This document shows positions 1-4,748 of a DNA stretch of 5,506 nucleotides, piece after piece (position 1 is the stretch's first letter; every line of letters starts with the position of its first letter). This stretch comes from Betaproteobacteria bacterium (lineage in GTDB: Bacteria > Pseudomonadota > Gammaproteobacteria > Burkholderiales > SG8-41). The notes below the pieces were generated by a model that did no database searches, had not been told where the DNA came from, and was given only the letters and a program-made list of their open reading frames with translations. The stretch lies in NCBI GenBank assembly GCA_021732805.1, contig JAKFUJ010000224.1:1-5506 (forward strand), written 5' to 3'. The position numbers and the translations under genes are program-made.

Positions 1-1
1 G

Positions 2-535
2 GACGTGGTCGAGGGTTTTGGTTTCGATCCGGCGCAACCGACGTTCCACGATCCGCATTGTTTGCGCATGTGCCCGTCAAACCCGGACCGCATTTACCAG
101 CAGAACCACTGCGGCATTTACCGCATCGACCGACCTTCCGACGCCTGGCTGCGCATCGGCAAAAGCATGCCCAAAAAAACCGGCGACATTGGCTTTCCGA
201 TGGTGGTGCACCCGCGCGATGACAACACCGCGTGGATGTTCCCGATGGACGGCACCAGCGTGTGGCCGCGCACCAGTCCCGACGGCAAGCCGGCGGTTTA
301 CGGCACAAAAAACGCCGGCAAAACCTGGCAACGCATGGATGCCGGCCTGCCGAAATCGCAGGCGTGGTGGACGGTGAAACGACAGGCCATGTGTGCGGAC
401 GCGGCAGATGCAGTGGGCCTTTATTTCGGCACCACCAGCGGTGAGCTGTGGATGAGCCGTGATCAGGGAAAACGCTGGACCTGCATCGCGCGCAACCTGC
501 CGGAAATCTACGCGGTGGAAACTGCCACGCGTTGA
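2..535 (+). CDS. BNR/Asp-box beta-propeller (sialidase-like fold) protein, 3' part only
   Basis: The reading frame is open from the window edge, so this is the C-terminal part (about 177 residues) of a larger protein. It carries two Asp-box-type motifs (consensus S-x-D-x-G-x-T-W): a degenerate TKNAGKTW at 305-328 and SRDQGKRW at 455-478, the second followed by the typical strand and a short tail. Spacing and aromatic-rich blade sequence (IGFPMVVHPRDDNTAWMF, GLYFGTTSGELW) fit the last blades of a WD40/YVTN/BNR-like propeller, as found in proteins annotated exo-alpha-sialidase. Sialidase catalytic residues cannot be judged because the N-terminal part is missing; many such proteins are not sialidases. 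The stop lies 22 bp before the next gene on the same strand, suggesting cotranscription with the MoaD/ThiS-like gene. Fold call is fairly secure; enzymatic function is unknown. Confidence 0.82.
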   Translation, partial: DVVEGFGFDPAQPTFHDPHCLRMCPSNPDRIYQQNHCGIYRIDRPSDAWLRIGKSMPKKTGDIGFPMVVHPRDDNTAWMFPMDGTSVWPRTSPDGKPAVYGTKNAGKTWQRMDAGLPKSQAWWTVKRQAMCADAADAVGLYFGTTSGELWMSRDQGKRWTCIARNLPEIYAVETATR

Positions 536-557
536 GCCGGATTCCCATCGAACGGCG

Positions 558-815
558 ATGAAAGTACTGATCCCCAGCGCGCTGCGCTCCTACACCGAAC
601 GCAGCATGGCCGAGGCGCAGGGCACGACCCTCGCCGAACTGCTGATCGATCTCGACCGTCAGTACTCGGGGATCCGTTTCCGCATGGTTGACGAGCAGGA
701 TCGTATCCGCCGTCACATCCGGATTTTCATCAATGGCGCCCAGATCACCGATCTTCAACACAGGCTGCAGGAAACAGATGAAGTCATCATTGTGCAGGCG
801 CTGAGCGGCGGCTGA
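558..815 (+). CDS. MoaD/ThiS family ubiquitin-fold protein
   Basis: An 85-residue protein with the beta-grasp pattern of MoaD/ThiS: an N-terminal strand (MKVLIPSALR), a helix led by TTLAELLIDLDRQYSG (residues 23-38), the strand-turn-strand IRIFINGAQI (54-63) and the C-terminal ETDEVIIVQALSGG. It ends exactly in Gly-Gly, the feature that family members need for adenylation and thiocarboxylation by an E1-like enzyme (MoeB/ThiF) and for sulfur donation. Length matches the family (about 65-95). The ATG at 558 is chosen because upstream in-frame starts would run deep into the propeller gene and add residues unlike the family; no strong Shine-Dalgarno sequence precedes it. No molybdopterin, thiamine or E1 gene is visible nearby, so the sulfur acceptor pathway is undetermined and I give no moaD or thiS symbol. 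Confidence 0.88.
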   Translation: MKVLIPSALRSYTERSMAEAQGTTLAELLIDLDRQYSGIRFRMVDEQDRIRRHIRIFINGAQITDLQHRLQETDEVIIVQALSGG

Positions 816-830
816 GCATTTTTTAACCCA

Positions 831-836
831 AAGGAG
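831..836 (+). promoter_or_regulatory. Ribosome binding site of the DUF1428 gene
   Basis: AAGGAG lies 7 nt before the ATG at 844. It is the clearest Shine-Dalgarno sequence in the left gene block and fixes the start of the DUF1428 protein. Confidence 0.8.
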
Positions 837-843
837 ACCCCAA

Positions 844-1209
844 ATGCATTACATCGACGGTTTTGTACTGGCAGTACCGAAGAAAAAAATCGGCGCCTAC
901 CGCAGTCTCGCCCGTAAAGCCGGCAAGATCTGGCGCGAGCATGGTGCGCTGGCTTACATGGAAAGCGTGGCCGACGACGTGAAGCCGGGAAAACTGACCT
1001 CTTTCCCGCAGAGCGTCAAACTCAAACCCGGCGAGACCGTGGTGTTTGCGTACATCGTTTACAAATCACGCGCGCACCGAGACCGGGTCAACGCCAAGGT
1101 CATGAAAGATCCCCGCCTGGCCGCGATGGGCGATATAAATGACATGCCGTTTGATGCCAAGCGCATGATATTCGGCGGCTTCAAGGAGTTGATCAGCTAC
1201 GGATGCTGA
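844..1209 (+). CDS. DUF1428 domain protein (YbaA-like)
   Basis: A 121-residue protein that I recognise as DUF1428, the family of E. coli YbaA (about 117 residues). Matching landmarks are the N-terminal YIDGFVLAVPKKK (residues 3-15, YbaA has YVDGFVVAVP), a central E/TVVFAYIVY strand (65-73), the helix SRAHRDRVNAKVMKDPRL (75-92) and the C-terminal MPFDAKRMIFGGF (101-113, YbaA has MPFDGKRMIYGGF). The family adopts a dimeric alpha/beta-barrel (ferredoxin-like) fold; its biochemical role is not established. The protein is full length, cytosolic, with no signal peptide. It follows the MoaD/ThiS-like gene by 28 bp and precedes the SRPBCC gene by 15 bp, so it is probably in one operon with both. Family assignment is secure, function is not. 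Confidence 0.93.
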   Translation: MHYIDGFVLAVPKKKIGAYRSLARKAGKIWREHGALAYMESVADDVKPGKLTSFPQSVKLKPGETVVFAYIVYKSRAHRDRVNAKVMKDPRLAAMGDINDMPFDAKRMIFGGFKELISYGC

Positions 1210-1224
1210 GTCGGCCCGAACACC

Positions 1225-1701
1225 ATGCACAAAACCATGCGCAAAACGGCGGATACATTGGCAACGGTGCACATCAGGCATCACTACGCTGCGACACCGG
1301 CACGCGTATTTGATGCCTGGCTGGTGCCGTCACTGGCGGGTTTGTGGCTGTTTGCAACCGCATCGCGGCCGATCAGAAGCGCGGCCATTGATGCGCGCAA
1401 CGGCGGCGCATTCTGTTTTGTCGAACGCAGGGCCGGGGTCTCCATTGAACACCGCGGGGCATACCTCGACGTTGCGCGGCCGCATCGACTCCGGTTTGAA
1501 TTGTTTTCGCCGGATTTTGCGGGCGTGATGACGCGCGTCACTGTCGGGTTCAACCCGCGGGGTTCGACGGAATGCGAGCTGCTGTTGACCCACGACGGGT
1601 TGCCTGCCGATTGTGCGGCGCAGGTTGAAGCGCGATGGACGGGAATGCTTTATGGCCTGGCTGTCGTGCTGGCGCACGACGATATTACGGAATCAATGTA
1701 A
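1225..1701 (+). CDS. SRPBCC / AHSA1-type (START-like fold) protein
   Basis: A 158-residue protein with the pattern of the activator of Hsp90 ATPase homologue 1-like family: HIRHHYAATPARVFDAW (residues 16-32) gives the first strand and helix, followed by a Trp-rich loop (LAGLWLF, 38-43), the strand GGAFCFVE (60-67), GAYLDVARPHRLRFEL (78-93), VTVGFNPRGSTECELLLTH (105-123) and the closing helix RWTGMLYGLAVVLA (137-150). The fold forms a deep hydrophobic pocket; bacterial members are mostly uncharacterised ligand-binding or stress proteins, and the Hsp90-activator name should not be taken literally. The ATG at 1225 gives the full open frame; a second in-frame ATG at 1237 is equally possible because neither has a good Shine-Dalgarno sequence. 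The gene ends 18 bp before the stop of the convergent yqjK-like gene. Confidence 0.85.
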   Translation: MHKTMRKTADTLATVHIRHHYAATPARVFDAWLVPSLAGLWLFATASRPIRSAAIDARNGGAFCFVERRAGVSIEHRGAYLDVARPHRLRFELFSPDFAGVMTRVTVGFNPRGSTECELLLTHDGLPADCAAQVEARWTGMLYGLAVVLAHDDITESM

Positions 1702-1711
1702 CATATTGATT
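1691..1711. terminator. Perfect inverted repeat between convergent genes, possible weak bidirectional terminator
   Basis: AATCAAT (1691-1697) and ATTGATT (1705-1711) form a perfect 7-bp stem with a 7-nt loop. It spans the stop codon of the SRPBCC gene and lies 8 bp past the stop of the convergent yqjK-like gene. The stem is AT-rich and not followed directly by a T-run on either strand (a short T-run occurs at 1722-1727 on the + strand), so intrinsic termination is only a possibility. Confidence 0.3.
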
Positions 1712-1719
1712 TAAAACGA

Positions 1720-2004
1720 TTATTTTTGCCGCATTAAGCTGCGTCCGACCTGCCAGAACAACAGGCCGCGCTGCACACAGCCGGCTGCGCGATGCGGCCG
1801 CAATGCTGCCACCAGCAGACCGGCAAGCGCCAGCATCGCCGGATAACGGCGCACATAGTGTACTGCTGCGATGCCACGATCGGCCATGGCCAGCCGCGGT
1901 CGCCACGGCGCAATGCCGCGGGTCAGCGCGGCGCGCTGCGCAGCGGACTGCGCGATCAGCTGCGCGCGACGCGCCTCGATCCGGCTCAACTCGCTGATGC
2001 TCAT
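1720..2004 (-). CDS. yqjK: YqjK-like small protein
   Basis: A 94-residue basic protein with a charged N-terminal helix (SELSRIEARRAQLIAQSAAQ, residues 4-23), a central PAMLALAGLLVAALRP segment (55-70) that is short and hydrophobic, and a basic-aromatic tail (GLLFWQVGRSLMRQK, 80-94). E. coli YqjK has the same plan: R/Q-rich helix, a short hydrophobic middle and a C-terminal W-R-x-V-type tail. The identification rests strongly on position, directly after the DUF1469 gene as in E. coli yqjDEK. The ATG at 2004 overlaps the stop of that gene in an ATGA (2001-2004), and no purine-rich Shine-Dalgarno sequence precedes it, so translation is probably coupled. An extended start at 2103 would bury the N-terminus in the upstream gene and is not supported. 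Function is unknown. Confidence 0.78.
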   Translation of the reverse strand: MSISELSRIEARRAQLIAQSAAQRAALTRGIAPWRPRLAMADRGIAAVHYVRRYPAMLALAGLLVAALRPHRAAGCVQRGLLFWQVGRSLMRQK

Positions 2005-2390
2005 GATCCGGAGGACAAGTGGTCGCGATCCTTGGCCAGTTCGCTGATGCTGGCATCGAACAATCGCGGCTTGGTGCGCAGCTTGTGCATCGCCAGCGCC
2101 CACAATCCGGCGCCGCCGATCAGAAACAGCGCCGTCAAGCCGCCGATCGCTGCAAGCCGGTGGGTATCCCAGAACACGACCACGATCAGCACCGTCAGCA
2201 ATACCGTGCCCACGCCGAGGCAGAACAGCGCCACCATCACCGTAACCAGGATCGCGGTCAGGCGCGCCCGTTCCTCGGCGACATCGGTAGACAAAAGCTC
2301 CAGACGGGTCTGGACAACGCCGACCAGCGTCGCCGTCAGCGTTTTCAGCGACGCCAGCAGGCCTTCCGTTTGCGGAGACTCAACAGCCAT
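2001..2390 (-). CDS. yqjE: DUF1469 / holin-superfamily-III-like membrane protein (YqjE-like)
   Basis: A 129-residue inner-membrane protein. Residues 24-45 carry the family signature VQTRLELLSTDVAEERARL, followed by two long hydrophobic helices (about 47-74 and 79-102) and a cytosolic tail with FDASISELAKDRDHL (111-125), where the final E-L-x-K-D-R pattern is typical of YqjE. Homologues are often labelled phage holin family, but they are chromosomal, conserved in proteobacteria and sit with yqjD; nothing here suggests a prophage. The start at 2390 (MAVESPQTEG) is chosen over an upstream in-frame ATG at 2465 because that extension overlaps the end of the DUF883 gene and is rich in R, S and H unlike the family. 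The start is 8 bp after the DUF883 stop. In E. coli this operon responds to RpoS. Confidence 0.88.
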   Translation of the reverse strand: MAVESPQTEGLLASLKTLTATLVGVVQTRLELLSTDVAEERARLTAILVTVMVALFCLGVGTVLLTVLIVVVFWDTHRLAAIGGLTALFLIGGAGLWALAMHKLRTKPRLFDASISELAKDRDHLSSGS

Positions 2391-2398
2391 GGACTGGC

Positions 2399-2731
2399 TC
2401 AGCGCCGGCTGATCAGCAGACCGATCAGCAAACCGACGCCAGCTGCGATGCCGACAGCATTCCACGGGTGCTCGTGCACGTATTCATCGGTGGCTTTTGC
2501 CGCCGCCTTGGTCTTCGCCAGCAACTCTTCTTCGGCGTCGATCATTTTTTCCTTGGCCGCGGCCAGCGATTCCTCGACGCGGGTGCGCACTGCCGCCAGC
2601 GCTTCACCGCCCTGCCCGGCGGAAGCCTTCAGCAGCGCTTCGGCATCGGCAACAACGACTTTGAAATCACTGATCAGTTTTTCCTTGGTTACTTCGGGCA
2701 CAGCATTACGGGTTGCGGTTTTCACGGACAT
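2399..2731 (-). CDS. yqjD: DUF883 (YqjD/ElaB/YgaM-like) ribosome-associated inner-membrane protein
   Basis: A 110-residue protein with a long amphipathic, Ala/Glu/Lys-rich helical region (about 14-83, likely coiled coil) and a single C-terminal membrane segment. The tail beginning YVHEHPWNAVGI (84-95) and ending LLISRR is the diagnostic DUF883 ending (E. coli YqjD has YVRENPW...LSRR). In E. coli YqjD is tail-anchored in the inner membrane, binds 70S and 100S ribosomes through its N-terminal part and is made in stationary phase under RpoS; whether this protein does the same is inference. The start at 2731 is preceded by a good Shine-Dalgarno sequence. It is the first gene of the yqjD-yqjE-yqjK-like unit. 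Confidence 0.93.
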   Translation of the reverse strand: MSVKTATRNAVPEVTKEKLISDFKVVVADAEALLKASAGQGGEALAAVRTRVEESLAAAKEKMIDAEEELLAKTKAAAKATDEYVHEHPWNAVGIAAGVGLLIGLLISRR

Positions 2732-2732
2732 A

Positions 2733-2739
2733 TTCCTTT
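2733..2739 (-). promoter_or_regulatory. Ribosome binding site of the DUF883 gene
   Basis: On the minus strand AAAGGAA stands just before the ATG at 2731. The core AGGA is well placed and supports this start. Confidence 0.65.
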
Positions 2740-2827
2740 CAGAAAAATAAAAATCGGTACATTTAACAATAACATTTTAATGCGTTGCAGCAAACTGACG
2801 CCGCCGCAGGCCAATGGTATTGAACAG
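2740..2827 (-). promoter_or_regulatory. AT-rich upstream region of the yqjD-like operon, probable promoter
   Basis: The non-coding stretch between the EI24 gene and the DUF883 gene becomes strongly AT-rich at 2741-2780, in contrast to the GC-rich surroundings. On the minus strand it contains TAAAAT (2774-2779), five of six bases of the sigma70/sigmaS -10 consensus, about 43 bp before the start codon, without a convincing -35 at 15-18 bp. A sigmaS-type promoter would tolerate this and would agree with RpoS control of the E. coli operon, but the sequence alone does not prove it. Confidence 0.35.
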
Positions 2828-2848
2828 ATTGGGGCAAACGTTGCCAAT
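2828..2848 (-). terminator. Hairpin at the end of the lrgA-lrgB-EI24 unit
   Basis: GGCAA (2833-2837) and TTGCC (2841-2845) pair around a 3-nt loop, and ATT (2828-2830) with AAT (2846-2848) extend the stem past a 2-nt bulge. The hairpin begins at the stop codon of the EI24 gene. No T-run follows on the minus strand, so it may be a weak terminator or an RNA 3'-end stabiliser, or chance. Confidence 0.25.
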
Positions 2849-3567
2849 TACAACCCGGCGCGCGCAGTCGAGAGCCGGGAAAGACAAAACTGCGTAAACG
2901 CCAGACCGGACAGCACCGGCACCAGCAGGTTGACCACCGGCACATACAGCAACAGCGACAGCAGGATGCCCAGAAAAAACAGGTCGCCGCGCGAGGTGCG
3001 CACGAGCTCCGCAAACTCTTCAGGGCTTGCGTGTTCGGCCAGTGCATCGTAACGGAACATGCGCTGATTGAGATAAGCCGAAGTCAGCACCGGCGCCAGC
3101 ACCGCACCCACACCTGTCAGCCACAGCGGCAGTGTAAATATCCACAACACGGCAAACACGCTGATGCCGAAGACAGCGTTGCTGATGCTGCCGGCCACCG
3201 TGCCGCCGGCCTTGCGTTTCAGATCAGGGTGATAACGCCCGGCAATGAATCTGACGATCACCGGCATCGCGAAAATTTCGGTAATCACCAGTGCGGTGAC
3301 AAACATCGCCGGCAGGATGGCGATCAGCACCACCAGCGCCGCCGTGTAATCGATGATCCAGGTCGCGCTCCAGCCCTGCAGCCAGCCGGCCACCGTGGTT
3401 GAACCCATGGCGCCGGCAATCCCCCCCGTCCACGCATCCCAGAACAGCCACGCCAGCAGCACCCACACCACCAGGCTGCCGAGCATCGGCAGGAATACCA
3501 GCGCAATGATGCGCCGATCAAACAGGTTGCCCGCGGCGCGGGTCAGCGCGTTCAGGACATCACGCAT
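2848..3567 (-). CDS. EI24-domain inner-membrane protein
   Basis: A 239-residue polytopic membrane protein that I recognise as the EI24/CysZ superfamily. Hydrophobic stretches lie at about residues 20-42, 71-104, 133-165 and 195-228, with an amphipathic start (MRDVLNALTRAAGNLFDRR) and the characteristic loop YLNQRMFRYDALAEHAS (165-181) followed by PEEFAELVR. E. coli CysZ (sulfate uptake) is the best-known relative, but no cys gene is nearby and members of this subgroup are generally uncharacterised, so sulfate transport is not claimed. The start at 3567 has GGAAAG (3574-3579) 6 nt upstream on the minus strand, within a 13-bp gap after lrgB, indicating cotranscription with lrgAB. Confidence 0.88.
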   Translation of the reverse strand: MRDVLNALTRAAGNLFDRRIIALVFLPMLGSLVVWVLLAWLFWDAWTGGIAGAMGSTTVAGWLQGWSATWIIDYTAALVVLIAILPAMFVTALVITEIFAMPVIVRFIAGRYHPDLKRKAGGTVAGSISNAVFGISVFAVLWIFTLPLWLTGVGAVLAPVLTSAYLNQRMFRYDALAEHASPEEFAELVRTSRGDLFFLGILLSLLLYVPVVNLLVPVLSGLAFTQFCLSRLSTARAGL

Positions 3568-3580
3568 CAGCGGCTTTCCA

Positions 3581-4306
3581 TCAGATCAATCTCCACAACA
3601 CCAGCAGCAGCGGCGCAAGAATGGCCGTCACCAATCCGTTCATGCCCATGCCGAGCCCTGCGAATGCGCCGGCCTGTTCACTGACCTGGAAAGCGCGCGC
3701 GGTGCCGATGCCGTGCGCGGCCACGCCGGCCGCAAAACCACGCACGCCATGATCGGCGATGCGCAACGCATCCAGCACATACTTGGCCATCATCGCGCCG
3801 CTGACACCGGTCATGATAACCAGTACCGCGGTCAGCGACGGGATGCCGCCGATTTTTTCAGCGATGCCCATCGCGATCGGTGCCGTGACTGATTTCGGCG
3901 CCAGCGACAGCAGCGTGCTTTCACTTGCACCCAGCAGCCAGGCGATGCCCACAGCGGAAACGATAGCCGTGACCGATCCGGCCAATAATGCACAGACCAG
4001 CGGCAGCGCCAATTTTTTCAGTTTGTCGAACTGCAGATACAGTGGCACGGCCAGTGCGACCGTCGCCGGTCCGAGCAGAAAATGCACGAACTGTGCGCCT
4101 TCAAAATAAACGGCATATGACGTGCCGGTCAATATCAACGCTGTGACCAGCATTGCAATCGCCAGCAGCACCGGGTTCAGCAGCGGATTAAAGCCCGCGC
4201 GCTGATAAATCCAGTACGCAGCCTGATAGGCAAGCAGCGTGAGCGTAAGCCCGAGCAGCGGGCTCGCCGACAGATACACCCAGACATCGGTGATGCGCGG
4301 AGTCAT
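3581..4306 (-). CDS. lrgB: LrgB/CidB family membrane protein
   Basis: A 241-residue polytopic membrane protein with the family landmarks in order: FNPLLNPVLLAI (39-50), FLLGPATVALAVPLY (76-90), LAPKSVTAPIAMGIAE (135-150), GVAAHGIGTARAF (194-206) and the C-terminal GLGMGMNGLVTAILAPLLL (217-235). Length is normal (about 230). The S/K-S-V-T-x-P-I and A-A-H-G-I-G-T motifs are the conserved core of LrgB. Characterised relatives include bacterial LrgAB/PftAB pyruvate transporters and the plant plastid glycolate/glycerate carrier PLGG1, a natural LrgA-LrgB fusion; substrate here is unknown. The ATG at 4306 overlaps the lrgA stop as ATGA (4303-4306) and has GAGGG (4313-4317) 6 nt upstream inside lrgA. 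A longer frame to 4438 lies wholly inside lrgA and is rejected. Confidence 0.94.
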   Translation of the reverse strand: MTPRITDVWVYLSASPLLGLTLTLLAYQAAYWIYQRAGFNPLLNPVLLAIAMLVTALILTGTSYAVYFEGAQFVHFLLGPATVALAVPLYLQFDKLKKLALPLVCALLAGSVTAIVSAVGIAWLLGASESTLLSLAPKSVTAPIAMGIAEKIGGIPSLTAVLVIMTGVSGAMMAKYVLDALRIADHGVRGFAAGVAAHGIGTARAFQVSEQAGAFAGLGMGMNGLVTAILAPLLLVLWRLI

Positions 4307-4683
4307 GCGTCGCCCTCGCGCTGATCTGCCGCGGTATCGCTGCCGTCGCGACCGTGCATCAGCACCCGCATCACCAGCGCTGTAACCGCGATCGACAGCG
4401 CGGTGCTCACCAGCACTGCAGCCAGTATCGGCAGCCACTCGCCTGAAATACGCGGGAAATGCACCATCACGCCAACGCCGGCGGGCACAAACAGCAACGA
4501 CAGGTGCTGCAGGACGCCGTTGGCGGTATCACGCAAGGGCACGGCAAGACCGCCGCGCACGCACAGGCACAGGAACAACAGCAGCAGTCCGATCACCGGT
4601 CCGGGAATCGGCAGGCCGGCAAACTGTACCAGCACTTCGCCGATCAATTGAAACACCAGCAACACGGTCAGCGCGCCCAGCAT
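4303..4683 (-). CDS. lrgA: LrgA/CidA family membrane protein
   Basis: A 126-residue protein with four predicted membrane helices (about 4-22, 28-45, 59-76, 83-109) and a hydrophilic tail. Signature segments are LPIPGPVIGLLLL (24-36) and LLFVPAGVGVMVHFP (63-77), diagnostic for LrgA/CidA. It is classed holin-like because of its size, but in characterised systems it works with LrgB as a membrane transport pair for small carboxylates, linked in Gram-positives to lysis control. It is the first gene of the lrgA-lrgB-EI24 unit and is divergent from pgi. The start at 4683 is supported by AAGGA (4690-4694) 6 nt upstream. No LytTR or LysR regulator gene is in view, so regulation is open. Confidence 0.93.
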   Translation of the reverse strand: MLGALTVLLVFQLIGEVLVQFAGLPIPGPVIGLLLLFLCLCVRGGLAVPLRDTANGVLQHLSLLFVPAGVGVMVHFPRISGEWLPILAAVLVSTALSIAVTALVMRVLMHGRDGSDTAADQREGDA

Positions 4684-4689
4684 GAATAA

Positions 4690-4694
4690 TCCTT
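4690..4694 (-). promoter_or_regulatory. Ribosome binding site of lrgA
   Basis: On the minus strand AAGGA lies 6 nt before the ATG at 4683, ideal spacing. Confidence 0.7.
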
Positions 4695-4709
4695 GAACAT
4701 GATGACCCT

Positions 4710-4715
4710 ATTGTA
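4710..4715 (-). promoter_or_regulatory. Candidate -10 element of the lrgA promoter
   Basis: On the minus strand the hexamer TACAAT matches the sigma70 -10 consensus at five of six positions, inside GTTTACAATAGGG. A start about 7 nt downstream would give a leader of roughly 20 nt containing the lrgA ribosome binding site. No good -35 is seen at 16-18 bp, where the sequence is GC-rich, so an activator may be needed. Confidence 0.4.
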
Positions 4716-4718
4716 AAC

Positions 4719-4730
4719 GCCGCTTGCGGC
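4719..4730. promoter_or_regulatory. GC-rich dyad in the lrgA-pgi divergent promoter
   Basis: GCCGC and GCGGC flank a TT centre, forming a short perfect dyad between the two candidate -10 elements. It lies about where the upstream promoter part would be for both genes, so it could be an operator shared by them. Short GC dyads also arise by chance at this base composition. Confidence 0.25.
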
Positions 4731-4742
4731 ACCGCGGCAGGG

Positions 4743-4748
4743 TACAAT
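4743..4748 (+). promoter_or_regulatory. Candidate -10 element of pgi, overlapping its first ATG
   Basis: TACAAT, five of six matches to the -10 consensus, overlaps the ATG at 4747. Transcription from it would start near 4755, so the in-frame ATG at 4756 would be at or next to the 5' end of a leaderless mRNA. No clear -35 lies at 16-18 bp. Confidence 0.3.

Noticed and set aside
2..535. Functional sialidase
   Set aside because: Only Asp-box blades are visible; the catalytic residues would be in the missing part, and Asp boxes occur in many non-sialidase propellers.
459..557. N-terminal extension of the MoaD/ThiS-like protein
   Set aside because: It would overlap the end of the propeller gene by 77 bp and add 33 residues unlike the family; the protein begins naturally at the beta strand MKVLIPSALR.
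1792..2412. 206-residue plus-strand frame
   Set aside because: Composition is typical of an antisense shadow in GC-rich DNA (T/S/R-rich, no motifs), and it overlaps the yqjK- and yqjE-like genes.
2019..2750. Long open frame on the plus strand opposite the yqjD/yqjE-like genes
   Set aside because: Its product is low-complexity Q/R/H- and S/A-rich without any family pattern, and the minus strand carries three recognisable conserved proteins.
2848..3567. Sulfate transporter CysZ
   Set aside because: The fold family fits, but no cys genes are nearby and the sequence shows EI24-general rather than CysZ-specific features.
3353..3892. Plus-strand frame opposite EI24 and lrgB
   Set aside because: Rich in H, R, Q and S without motifs; the opposite strand has clear membrane-protein coding.
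2001..4683. Phage lysis cassette suggested by two holin-like names (DUF1469 and LrgA)
   Set aside because: Both are widespread chromosomal families; no endolysin, spanin or other phage gene is present.
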